DNA from: Xiphophorus maculatus
Lineage: Eukaryota > Chordata > Actinopteri > Cyprinodontiformes > Poeciliidae
NCBI RefSeq assembly: GCF_002775205.1
Contig: NC_036453.1
Location: 12,852,594-12,916,593, forward strand
Direction: 5' to 3'
DNA length: 64,000 nucleotides
Part shown: one piece after another, positions 1 to 26,699 of the stretch
How positions within the stretch are numbered: position 1 is the first letter of the stretch
Layout of the letters: the number at the start of each line of letters is the position of its first letter
Translations under genes and position numbers: made by a program
The notes under the pieces: model-generated
Databases searched by the model: none
Seen by the model: the letters and a program-made list of their open reading frames with translations, nothing else
Told to the model about the DNA's origin: nothing

Positions 1-1157
1 GCTGCAATGATGTGAGGTAAGGAGACGAGGAAAATGAGAAACGAATTATTGTGATGTTAAAGAATGATTACTGAAATGTTTTCTGCAGCGCTGTTGCATC
101 AGATGATGCTTCCCAGAAATGCTGAACTCGTTCTTCTGTTTTAGAAGAGAGTTTTAAGTTGATGAGGGAGTTTGCATGTAGCTCAAAGTAAAAACTGTTG
201 CTTGTTTTTCTGTGTTGCACTGATATCTGCTGCTCTGTTTGCTGTCGCTCGTTGTCGAACGTCTTGTGTTGCTCTGACTGATTCTGCTGATTTTGGTTCG
301 GACTGTCTCTGTACTTGTTGTTCTCTGCTTGTCTGCGACTTCCCCTCTATTGTTTGAAGGCAAAGAACCCTGGAGTTCGGCAGACTGGTTCCCAGTAAAC
401 ATGGTGGAGGATCTGGCTTGCTCTTGTTGTTGTGCGGTGGAAGTCGCCTGTTGTTGTGACATCAGGCTCCCTGTCTGCGACGCGGCGAAGCCTTCAGACG
501 GTTATAAAGCCTCTAATTCCCCGCGGTTTCTCATTTGCTGCAAAGCCATCTCAGTGTGAATGGCTTTGTCAGGCTTAAACTTCCTGCTGCTGGTGCGCTC
601 GGGTTATTTCAGGAGCGGTTGCTCTATCAGCGCCGCCCTGTGCTGCTGCTTCTCTAACGGCTGCTGTTGTAGAGTAATAGTGTGAACGCTGGCAGATGAA
701 ATCGGCCCGTATCAGCCGCGCCCACGCACGGAGGATCCAGAGGCGCGTCAAAACCGGAGCTCACGTAAGCAGCCCGTACTCCAGCGGGTCGGCGTGTATG
801 ATTAGGAGAACACCTGCTGTGCACCTCCACCTGCCTCCATCCCACCTCCGCCCTCCGCCTGCCTTCCTGCAGATAACAGCCTTAAAGCTCAACAATGCTT
901 TTCATCCTTTGCTCTGTTGGCGCTTCCCTCCCATCTCTGCTAATCTCATGACGCCTCAGTCCATCAACCGCTTCCAGATCACCCTGAAACCAGAAGGGAC
1001 GAGGTCAGAGGTCAAAAACAATTACAAAACAAGTTACAGCTGCTGAGAGATTTTACCAAAACCTTCAAATGTACCCAGAAACATCTGTGAGGGAGGAGTG
1101 TTTTCCAGACACATAGTGTGTTTTAGTTAAGAGCTCAGAATGTTGGAGGAAAATCCA

Positions 1158-1345
1158 GTTTCCAAGCTTGGAAACCCCCACTCTGCTCCTTCAGACTAGC
1201 CAGAAGCAATTAGCAAACGCCTGGTGGAACTGCTGTAGGAGCTACAGCTCAGTGCTGGTCCTGATTTTAGATTTCCTCTCCTCATTGGAAACAGGACAGG
1301 TCGTTCCTGAAGGCAGAGTTTCATAAAGAGCCTGAGCTTTTAAAG
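1158..1345 (+). repeat. Dispersed repeat family R1, copy 1
   Basis: The stretch containing CTCCTTCAGACTAGCCAGAA, then AGCAATTAGCAAAC, a GGAGCTAC motif and a downstream GAAGGCAGAG is repeated at 18668-18850 in the same order and orientation. Two diverged copies in introns of one gene suggest an old interspersed element. The class is not recognised. Confidence 0.6.
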
Positions 1346-2311
1346 AACAGCTGAAAGAAAACTCATTTGGCTTGTTGACATTCTGATTAATTAGAGGGAC
1401 AATGTAAAGAAATGAGAATCAGTGAGGGAGTGAATATGTTTCCTAAGCTATATGTGGACCGGTCTGTGGTTCTGTCCCTTCAGGAACATTAATCTCTCCT
1501 TCCTAATCTAGATCTTTAACTAATTTCTCCCTCTCTGACAGGAAGGGCAAACAGAGCTGGAAATAGTCTTCTTCTCTTTTAAATGCGGGTTTCTGCCCCC
1601 CTCCGCTCCCTCTGGGCGGCCGCAATAATTAATTCAGTGATTAATATCCCGGTCTCCAATGGTTACGGGAGAAGAAGGGAGCTCAGATGAAACGGTGACA
1701 CCAAAGTCATTTTAATTGACTACAAATCCCAGCTGAATAGAGGTGAAGTTTTTCCCTCCTGCGGCGGCATCAGGAGCTCCTTGCTCCTCCAGGTGACTTC
1801 CTCCGGCGGACCGACCATCTTTCTGCTGAGTAATGCCGCCGCTCATTTGGTCCTGATTAGCGCCGATTAGCTCAGATTGTGAAGCAAACGTTCCTGACGG
1901 CTGCAGATAGTCGCAGGCCAGAAGAAGAGAGGAGGACGACTTTGAAGCTGCTCTATCTGTTCACGCCGCGCCGTCAGTGCAATGCCAATTAGCTTTTGTT
2001 ATCCGGCGCCACAGCGCTGCTCTGCCGCATGGCTTATTGCTCATGTCAGCAGCGCCTCTCTGCACTCGCAGCGCATATTCTGGGCTGCACTGGAGGCTCT
2101 CACTGGGCCGGGTTCACCGCTGGCCCGGAGCTTCAAAGACGAGCTCCAATTTAGAGCTTCTGCTTTGATATTCGGGTCCCTGTGCTAACGATGCTGCGGC
2201 TATGAAAAACAGACATGTATGGCTGACGTTTAGGTGCATATATGTTCTTGTTTTACTTAAAAAATCTACACATTCCTGTCAAAATGTATGTTTTCTAAGG
2301 TTCGTTTCTGA

Positions 2312-2440
2312 ATCAAACTCTGGTCCTCCAAACCTCGGTCTGGGTTCGGTTGAAGTGAACTCTGGTTTGGTTTGAATGCATGTATGAACGCTGAGCGGAC
2401 CAGAGACCGCTCCAAAAGCAACGCAGGGCATTCAGCTGTT
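2312..2440 (+). repeat. Dispersed repeat family R2, copy 1
   Basis: This segment (AATCAAACTCTGGTCCTCCA and onward through a GAATGCATG and a GAGCGGACC motif) is closely matched by 60768-60880. A longer relative is at 21836-22142. The family resembles short non-autonomous DNA elements of fish, but no terminal repeats or target duplications were confirmed. Confidence 0.65.
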
Positions 2441-5400
2441 TTTGCTCCGTTTTCCCTTTTGCTTGTTTCCTTTTTAATGTCCTAACAGAAGTTTGTTTTT
2501 TAGTTGGATTCTTCAGGATAAATATCAGAAATATTTAATCATACTTTTTTTAAAAAAAAAGCATTAAGAGTGTGTAAACTTATAACAGCCGCCCCTCATC
2601 AAATATATTTCAGCTTTTTATTACAATTGTCTGCGTTAATGTGGAATTAAACCATTTGTTACAAGTTTTACTGTTTTAGTTAATAAAATAGTTTTAAAAA
2701 CCATTTCTCTTCTTTTATCCTCCTATAAATAGTTATTAATTATACATTTGACCCAGGAAGCCTCAGATTGAGTCATTTTTTTATTACTGGTCAGGTTATT
2801 ATAATTATATAGTAATTATATAGAGTAATTATAATTTTATTCTCTGTGAGTAAAATCCTGATTTCTATCATTTTATTTTTATTCTGGAAAGTATTAAGGA
2901 GGAAATTTATTAGGTTAGCTTAAATTTTGAAAAAAGCATGGCTCTCTTTTCCTCCTGTTAGCCCGGATCGCAAGCGGATGCCGTCACGGCTGGAAAAACA
3001 GACGGCGAGGCTCGATGACGTCACAGAGATACAGAGTTTAATTCAATAGTAAACACCGTATGAATTTAACAAGAAAACTTCAGAGTACAAAAATACATTC
3101 TTTACCTGAGACAAAAGAATTAAAAAGAACAAAGGATCCTTTGGAGACAGCTGTTGCTTAAAAGCATAACAGGACAGTTGTCTGAATTTTATTGTTGCGC
3201 ATTCCCTTTTTCTAGGGAAGGCGTTTCTCTTTGTTAATATATGCAAATAGGGCGTACCTCTGTTTTGACCAACCAAGAGCGACCTTGGAAAAAAACTTAG
3301 ACCTTCCCCTGAGTTTTAATGACAAATATCAAGAGTCATTTTAGTTATTAAAGTTATAAGTTATTTTCACAAAACCTATCTTGCTCCTCTGCAGTCAGCT
3401 TCTCCAAAGATTTGACCCTTTGCTTTATCACAAACAATAATGAGATAGAAGTCTTTTTTAACCTGTAAAACATAACATTCAAATCATTCTCTTTTGATTC
3501 CGATATTGTCATAGTTAGTACATTTTCAAATACATTCGATTTACTAGATTAGTACTTGTAGCTTGGGTAATATACTTTAATCTAACACACTATTGCTATT
3601 AATATTAAGAGGTATATCAGAAATTAAACTAAGTGTTTTCCAAGATTCCTAAGTTGTGGTCAACTCCAGATGCAACTTTGAGCTCCTGGGAAACCCCCGA
3701 CCTCTGACCTGCGAGCCGGGGAAGATATTCTTTATGGCCTCCTAATTTAAAACCTTTCAAGAGCATAGTGTTTTATGGTTGCTCTAAGTTACAACCTTGC
3801 CAGAAAAATGTTTATCTGTGAACTCCTGCTTGCATCTGCTTTTGTCCAAAGGAATGTTGGTCTACTTAAACATACATGGCATTAGCTTAACTATATTAAA
3901 CCATCAAAAATAGCCATGATTCCTTAACAAAAGTCAGCAGTTTATTCCTAAATCCAGAAGTTTAAAGTAATAAAGGTGCAACGGATCAGTAATCGGTGTT
4001 TAGTAGCAACAGAACCTTTTTATTAAATAAAAACTGGAGACCCTTTCGGTTGTTGTGCTAACCAGTCACTGATAATAAAGCAGATTATGGCGTATTAATG
4101 ATCCTGAGGGGAGATTTGTTTTGCTTTCATCCTGATTATTATCTCTGAAGTTCCTCCGTCTGATTTTCCCATCATATGATTCGTTTTTACGGCTGCAGAT
4201 GGAAAGAAGAAAAGCATTTCATTTGCCGTATAATTTATATGCTGATTGTTCCAGCAGGGCTTTGAAGCTGGGATGTTTGCTCTCAGAAAGCACTTTCTGG
4301 CTCTTCAGTCACACTAGAGCGATGTGCGGAGATATATTCACACACATCGCTCAAATCCAGATGAAACATCAACAACTTTAATGTTTCTGCATCAAACTTC
4401 AGAGGATTAATTACTGCTGACCCTGGTGTTCACTGGACTGCCAGAAAATATGTCAGAATCCCACTAAAAATGCTTAAAACTTCCTATTATATTAGTTAAA
4501 ACCACAAATATACCTTAATAAGAATGAGTACGCTCAGTGGAAGCCAGGCTAGCGCTAACGCAGAAGCTAACATCCATGATTTTTCTCAGGATCCAGCTAA
4601 TAGCATGTCAGCTAGCTAGCTAGTTTGCCATGTCAGATTCCCAAACTGCATTTTCCTTAAAATATTGTTTTAATGTGTACAAAAAATGTAAAACCTTTTT
4701 ACATATTAAGGGAGTGTGTATAAACTTATCAATGCTCCTGATATTTTTACATAATTTTACATTTGTGACATGTATAATCCATGAATATTACAACTAGTTA
4801 ACGTATGAATATAGCATTTATTTAATTTTATCTACAGTAGAGGAACAATCATTATTTTTTAAAATTTCACCAAAACAAAACGAGCATCAATAACAGAAAC
4901 ACCAACAATAATGAAATAATATTATTACTTATTATATCCAGCAGTAGTCATGTTATTATACAATCATTTGGACAGTTTAATTTTTTTTAATATTCCACAG
5001 TTTGACTCCATTACCACCATCAGAACTGCCAGTTGTTGTTTTTTTTGGTAGTTCTGAATTTGCATATTTAAAACTGTAATTCCCTGATTCAATTAAAAGA
5101 ATTGTAAATGGGTTTTTTTCTGTTATTGTTTATTTTTGGTTTATTTGAGGTAATAAATCCACCAAAAGAAGAATTTTCACAAATATTTAAATCCAGTTCA
5201 GTTCAACACTTTATCCCGAGACGCTTTTTAAATAAAAGTCAATCCAATCCCATTTATTTCAACTGATTCTACTTATCAATCAATGCATTAAGCTCAGTTT
5301 ATAATTAGTTTAAAAGTTTTCTGTCTCAGGAATCCCAGCAAAACATCGAGTCGTTGTTCTCCTGACCAGCAGGTGGCGGCAGTAGACAATCACAATATTT

Positions 5401-6229
5401 CTAAGGTTTATAGATTATGGTTGTTCTTCTTTGATTGGGGTTTATTGTTAATCACCAACAGCCACAATTTAGCAGCAGGGCCATTAGTAAAGTAAAAATA
5501 ATTAACAACAATATTTTGTCCTGTTTAGCTCTGGAATAAATTTTTCAAAGTCATATTTTTACCAAAGTCAACATTTAGATATGTGGTAGAAATGTCTGTG
5601 AAATCTGGAATTTGGCTGTTTAAAATGTGGAGAAGCCGAGTATAAAGCGGCGCTTCTCTCCTATTTAATGAATACAAACGAGTTTAACTTGCACTAATGG
5701 TGGAAAACCGCCGACTAATTGCTGAAAGTGTCTCTTTTTTTTGGTCAATATTGAGTTTTGTGTTTTCCCTGCGGCTCAGCGGGCTGCGGTGCAGCAACTC
5801 TGGAGCCAATTTCTGTTTAGTTTCCACTTTATTTCATCTAATACTCTCCTGTCTGGGTTTTCTTGTTTCCAGCGCTCAGGGAAAACTCGCCTCATACATC
5901 CTGACATTCAGGTTTCAGCTCAGCATCAGAGAGAGATGGAGCTTTCTTCTGCTTCCTCATGAAAACTGACTTTCATTCTGCACTGAAACTATATCTGGAA
6001 TCCTGCTTGTAAAATGTCTGACAAACCTTTTATTACAAAAAACTGAGAGTATTATGTCAACTTTGTCTGCTCCTTTTCAATAGTTTAAAGCAGATCTAAT
6101 GTGCAAAATTCTCATTTTGTACAGTTTTATACTTTATGCTTCCAATAAGAGTCCAGCTTTTTAAAAAATCAATAAGTGTATGTTTTTGGTGTCTGGAAAA
6201 TGAGCCGTTTTAAAAACCTGCTTAATGTA

Positions 6230-6560
6230 ACATCACAAATCAGCAGGCACTGCCCATTACCTAGCAACCCCAGTAGAACTCGTTACTTAGCAACTCAAGC
6301 TGAGCTCCAACACATTTGGTGAGCTGGTTTTAACCGCTGTATGCGCTGTACAATGGCTGCTGGAAAAGAGAAGTGTTTTGTTGTTGACTTTCCATCCTGA
6401 AATCACTTGCTAAATTCTGGGTGGTTGTGCTGAAGGCTCCATTTCTGCTTTTCAAAGATCTACGGTTGTATTAGTTGTGCATCAGTTTGCAGTCATTTTC
6501 ATGTGTGAGGGTAATCGTTGAGCCAGCAGCAACTCATTTAGATTTAACTTGATTAAACAT
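6230..6560 (+). repeat. Dispersed repeat family R3, copy 1
   Basis: Contains CCTAGCAAC, ACAATGGCTGCTG, TGTTTTGTTGTTGACTT, CACTTGCT and GCTTTTCAAAGA in order. The same series recurs in the same orientation at 22855-23150. The two copies span about 300 bp and are perhaps 75-80% similar by eye. The element class is unknown. Confidence 0.65.
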
Positions 6561-7446
6561 TTGAGTAAATGGAGGAAAATGAACAAGTGGAGGACAGAAA
6601 TCAGGCCTAAAAAAAGAGCAGATAAAAAAAGATCCCATTTTATTTGCAACTTTGGTACTTTTCAAACACTCGGCTGAAAATAGGAAGAAACTGAATCTTT
6701 TGTGTTTCTGTTTAAAATCGTTAGTAATCATTTAATGGACTCAAAGATAAGTGTTAAAGCACCGAATGTCCAAAGAAAATCCAACCGGTCTGAAAGGACT
6801 AAAGAGAGTTTGGCTGCTTGGAAGTAAAATTTTTAAAATGAGGGATGGCTAAAGACTCATTTTTAAGGTACATCTATTATCTGACTTCAAAATAAAATAT
6901 TTCTTCACCATTTTTTTGAAGATTAATATTTGGAATCAACAAAGTTCCAGTTAAATGAAGAAGCAAAGCAGTGATGCAGCCTGGAAATAACTCGCTGAGG
7001 TTTCCTCCATTGACTGTTTACTTCAGGCGCGTCGGGACGCAGCCGCGCGTCACTGCGGATCACAGTCAGAGCTACCAGCCAGCCAACACGCAGCAGTGCA
7101 TCATGGGAAACACTCTGCTCCTCTGGTTCAGTTTGAATAAAGCAGCAGAGACAGAAAACATGACGACTCTCCTCTTTCTAATTAAGTCAGTTCAGTTTCT
7201 GTTTATGTCACCAATTCATCAAACAATGAAGCTTCAGGTCCAATTCAGAGAAATCATCCCAGTTTAATCCAGATTACAGCAGAATAAAACCACATCCTGG
7301 GAAGCGACAGTGGAGAGGAACGACTGTCAGTGCACGAGCTTCATCTGCAGAGTGTAACTTTATAAAAATATTTTTCTTACATATAATCTGATAGGTAATC
7401 TTTGAAAAATTGATATCTGCCTCCTCCCTGTTCCTATTAGAAACAA

Positions 7447-7702
7447 CCAATCAGAGCCAAGGGGCGGGGCTTAGCACTGTCAATCCCTCTCCATGTTGAC
7501 TGCTCACATCCTCCTCCTTCCTCTTTGCTACGCTGCAGCTAGCACAGCCTACAGTCAATGCTGGAGGTAGTTAGCATAGCCACCGATGATGTTGGACAAG
7601 CTGTTTTTCTGTAACTGTAAGTTGTTTCTCCATTAGCACATTTAGCAGTGCATACATGCGGTTGATTGACAGCGATAAGACCTGCCTCCTGGTTCTGATT
7701 GG
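7447..7702. repeat. Foldback element with about 39-bp inverted arms
   Basis: The left arm (7447-7485, beginning CCAATCAGAGCC and ending CTGTCAATC) is matched in inverse orientation by 7664-7702, with about 32 of 39 positions identical by eye. The core is 178 bp and has no convincing coding frame. The structure fits a small MITE or foldback element. Target site duplications were not established. Confidence 0.6.
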
Positions 7703-9059
7703 CTGTTTTAGCAAATATTTTAATAAAAGTTACATTCTGCAGCTTTAAAGTCTGAATCAGTTCTTTGAGCTCAGATTTTAAATATTGCCCCCCTCTCTGG
7801 CTGCGTTTACATTCTAATGACTTTAACCTTATTTTCCCACAATGCACCCTGTCAGCACCGCCTCCCTCTCTGGTGACATTTCCCTGCTAAACTGATTGGA
7901 ATCCCCAGAAACAGACGGAGCAGAGACTCATCGGTATTCAGGTCTGGAGCTGAAACATCAATAAGTCCATTTCAAGGCTAAAGTTCCCAACATGCAGCAG
8001 CCGCAGCAGATCTTTAATGGGGATGTTTTCCTGAACTGTGTGCTGTGAGCGCCCCCTGCTGTTTGTTCTCCTCCATGAAGGGTTTCTGCTTTGACGTTCT
8101 CCTCACTCGCTGCTCTGATCCGTCTGCCCCCCCCAGAGGAGGAAGAGGAGCTGCAGCGCTCTTCCTCCGGTCAGAAACAGAATCGCCTCCATCAGTGGGA
8201 ACATGGAGGGTTTGATGCTCTGATGAGGGCTGAACACAGAGACACAGCTCCCTCTGGTGGTGGCTCAGCTGCCATGCTTCAGATGTTACCACGGAGCAGA
8301 AAGGTTCTGATTCCCTGCTGTACAGCGCTGACCTCTGACCCCCTTTACAAACCAACAGACAATCCTACAAAATAGACATCAACTTTTACAATGTTTTTAT
8401 TCACTAATTATTTCATTCATTTAGCATAAATACTAACCTCATATTGCCTAATTTCAGTTAGCCATCAGTATTATCAGATAACATTACCAGTTTTATTATA
8501 ATGTCGTATTTTATGTTAATCCCATCAAATTTTGTTTTATCCCCACAGTTCTTATGTTCTTTGCAGCAGCAGTTCCGTTCAACATCCTCTTGTCAGAATA
8601 TTTTCCATTTCATGCTAGCTAAGTTAGCATGAGCAGTAAAGCAGCTTGATGAATTTGATTGGCAGTCAATCAGAAAATGTGCTTCACAATCAAAGATTTT
8701 AATCTATATTTAAAAACATTAAAACACTTTTTATTTAAACTTTTTTACTCTTCTTCCTCCACTCTGAAACTCTTTGCCAGGCGACGTGGGAACAGGTTTC
8801 CTATGCGTTCCCTAAATGATGAAACTCGCTCTGCTCTGTTTTGTGTTCTGTCACTGATGACAGACATCAGTTTAAAACTGTAAACGGCTGTACAGATCCT
8901 CAGTGAAGACATGTTTGTACATCCCGAACTCTTTGGAGTTGAACCGGATTGAAAATCGATCTGTTAATTATTCTTCAACATAAATATTGTCGTATTATTG
9001 AGACTTTATTCTTGTTTTTTTTAATTGTCATTTCTTCATTCTTGCTCCGTTCTGACTGA

Positions 9060-23953
<14,894 letters not shown>

Positions 23954-24600
23954 AAACCAAAAACCTCTCAAGTGCCTTAATGCAACACCAACCGACCGAC
24001 CGGAACCACCAGGAGGCAGATTCACCGGGCCGGCGGGTCGCTGCCAGGCCGCGGGGGACGAACCAGAACTTTTTTTTTTTTTTTTATTCCAACCGGAGGA
24101 CAAAAAATAATATCAGAGAAAAAAACTGCACACTTGAAACTAGTTGCTGTTTTCTGAGCTGACCGCTCTCGGACAAGATATCGACGGGAACAAACGCAGA
24201 TATTTCTATTCATAAAAGCGGAAATTTAAATCTATTGATACTGAATATATGAGCAAATCTAGAATACTGTGAAGATTAGTAAATATGTATATTCTAAGGA
24301 GGAAGTCTAGCTGTACATCCCCACGGCTGTGCTTGCTTTTTAAACTCGTGTACATAGCGGACGCTGTAGTGAAGACTCTTTCTTTTCTAAACCATCTCTG
24401 GAGATTTTATTCGTCGCAATAACGACGCGGACGACGACCGATGAACTTTGTGTTTATTCTATTAATATAGGAGCATCCGAACTAAATGTGAAGGGTATCC
24501 ACTGCCCAAATACTCTGATACCTGTTGCAGTAAAGTTTCTGAAGTATATTCCAGGATGAATGTTACTAGCTCCACCTGTAGGCCCGACCCGTGTAGTCTT
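23954..24600 (+). other. gria4 3' untranslated region (proximal part)
   Basis: Sequence after the stop codon, with a long T run near 24070-24088 and AT-rich sequence. No clear AATAAA was assigned here. The UTR may continue beyond the inverted-repeat insertion to near 26440, where AGATTAAAATG at 26419-26429 offers an ATTAAA-type signal. The exact end is unknown. Confidence 0.45.
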
Positions 24601-24607
24601 TGTCACG

Positions 24608-25253
24608 GAACCATCGGTTCTGGAAACACAATCTGGACCGTCAGCTGAAATACGCATGCGCTGAAGAAATACTTCCGGATTATTCTTAAAATGTTGCTCA
24701 ACAAAGTGTAACATAATTTGTTTATATTAATTAAAATACTATTTGTTATAAGAGGATGTATTTTCACAAACAATGTTATAATTATTTTAATGAATAATTG
24801 TCATAATTGGCGTGACTGCTGTAGCTTGTAACATTTTAGCTTATATTAGCAGTTTAGCTAAATGTAGCTAGTGTATGGGTTTTTTCACACTGTTATCCTA
24901 AGTAAACATGCTACTGATAGCCTACAAGCTATTATTAGGATTTCATCTAGCTTTAGCTTTTCAATTAATTTTAGCTTTTACGTGTTTTTTTCACATTGCA
25001 TGGAATGAATGTTGCAGTAGGCCAGTGGTTCCCAAAGATTTTCTGGGCCCCCCTATGGATTACAATAAAATCCCCCCCAAAAAGAAAAAAAAATCAACTG
25101 GGCTCACACATCGTTGAACCAGACATAAACCTATTTTGTTTTCAAACTCCACTGAAGTTTATTTTACACTTCAGGTTGCAACAAAACACACTAAAACTCA
25201 TCTTTACAGTGAAACACTTTTGTGTAATTGTTTTTTCTTTTCATTCATCCATA

Positions 25254-25286
<33 letters not shown>

Positions 25287-25905
25287 TATTGTCTGTAAGA
25301 TAGTTTGTAAAATGACAAACTGTCATTATGTCATTTTACCTTAATTACTGATGTGACCTTACAGTTTAGCTTTGAAAGCATCAATTTCTAAAAGCCTCTG
25401 GGTGTGATTTTTGCATTCACTGAAAGTTTTCACTCCTGAAATTTATTTTTCTAATTGGCCTTCTGCAGACTTTTGCTTTCTTCTGCCAATTCTGCCAATT
25501 TCTTACATTTCTGCGAGTCTTCTGCAGTTGACTTTAAATGCTTCTGAAATTTTCACCAGAACCACTGAGCTTACAGGCTTCACACTGTATTTTCACGGGA
25601 AGTGTTAAATCTTCTAGTTTAGTTCAAAGATGAGAACAATCGGACTCACGGGACTGTTAGCTAGTAGCTACTGTCAATGGTGGGCAAAATAGGCCTTTAT
25701 TTTTACAATAATCAAATCTTTTATGAGATTTATTATTCATTATCTAGAAAATAGCTCCTCTTATAAGTATATGAATATAAACAACTATATTACACTCTGT
25801 CGATGTACTTTTTAGGAATAATCTGGAAGTATTTCTTCAGAGCATGCGTGGTCGAGCCGTTGGTCCGGATCGTGGTTCTGGAACAGCCGGTGCCGTGACA
25901 GTCCT
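24608..25905. mobile_element. Foldback element with about 220-bp inverted arms
   Basis: The left arm (about 24608-24835) and right arm (about 25685-25905) are inverted copies. TGTCACGG, GGTTCTGGAA, a GCATGCG motif, GAAATACTTCC, GGATTATTC, AGTGTAA and TTATAAGAGG occur in mirrored order. The interior has no transposase frame and holds a CAGTGGTTCCCAAAG hAT-like end (from 25023) and a poly(C) run. It probably inserted into or just behind the gria4 3' UTR. Borders are approximate. Confidence 0.65.
25255..25282 (+). repeat. Poly(C) tract of 28
   Basis: An uninterrupted run of 28 cytosines inside the foldback element. Such runs are prone to length error in assembly and can form i-motif or, on the complement, G-quadruplex structures. 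Confidence 0.9.
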
Positions 25906-26440
25906 CACTGTGCAGACGTAGATCCAGAGAGCGGCTCTAGGAACCAACTTCCTGCTCTCTGATTATTTAGTTTTTTCCATTCTTTAATCTATTTTTTTAT
26001 GCTGAGAACTAAAAAAAAAAAAAAAAAAGACTTGAGTCAGTACTATCAGGGTAGTACTTTACCGCCATCAATGGAACGACGCCATCTCTCCCACTATGTT
26101 GTGTGTTGAACTGGGATTAGGGCCAGTCCTAGCTGAATCACTGTGGATCCTCTGGGAGGCTCAACATGCTGTAGAAGAGACGTCCAGCTGGACGGTCTGC
26201 GAGAGGACACGAGACGCCCAGAGGCGCTGTTAGACGTTTCATCATCCGGCCCGTCCTCATACATGTTTACGAAAAGGGAAGAAACCAGCTGCACCGGTCC
26301 AGGTCTGCATTCCTGTCCTGCCATCCGTCTCTAGACCGGACGTGTCACATGGGCGTCTTTTGATTTAATTGTACGTCTTTATTTTGATCTTTTTTAAGTA
26401 AAGGAAAAAATAATTTCAGATTAAAATGTGGTGTCATTTT
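25906..26440 (+). other. Intergenic or distal gria4 3' UTR
   Basis: Moderately GC-rich sequence with overlapping frames on both strands at 26094-26334, none recognised. It ends in AT-rich sequence with an ATTAAA near 26421. It may be the displaced distal part of the gria4 UTR. Confidence 0.3.
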
Positions 26441-26463
26441 TTTTTAAGTGATGCTGATTTTCA

Positions 26464-26698
26464 GTGATGGGGACACTGACACTAATAGCGGAGCTTGGGC
26501 TCTTTGCACCTCAGCTTCCGCTTTCAGGGAAAAGCGGCTCGGTCGTTTCCGGACTATTGAAAAAGGCATTTTACACTCGGTGCTTGCAGGGCTTGGCCAA
26601 GGTAACAATTAATGATGTACATCGAACCAAAGCCTCAACAAGTAAGCTGGAGAAAGGTTTTAAGATGTTCGCCTCGTTATATGTTCACAGATACGAAG
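26464..26698 (+). pseudogene. Possible first exon of a transposon-borne protein
   Basis: A frame from ATG 26467 (or 26464) encodes SVVSGLLKKAFYTRCLQGLA, KVTINDVHRTKASTSKLEKG and FKMFASLYVHRYEG, then reaches a GTGAGT donor at 26699. The (T/S)SKxxKGFxxFxSxYVHxYE pattern resembles the N-terminus of SWIM/YqaJ-like proteins dispersed in fish genomes; this is from memory and unverified. No following exon was found. GAGCTTGGGCTC close to its left end recurs inverted at about 27517-27528, which suggests an internally deleted element. Confidence 0.35.
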
Positions 26699-26699
26699 G

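Noticed and set aside
154-559. Overlapping open frames on both strands (102 and 88 residues)
   Set aside because: Low-complexity Gln/Ser/Thr or Cys/Ser translations of TTGTTG/GCTG-rich DNA, no splice context and no known domain.
26094-26334. Overlapping ORFs of 63 and 76 residues
   Set aside because: No recognisable domain or splice context; more likely distal UTR or intergenic sequence.
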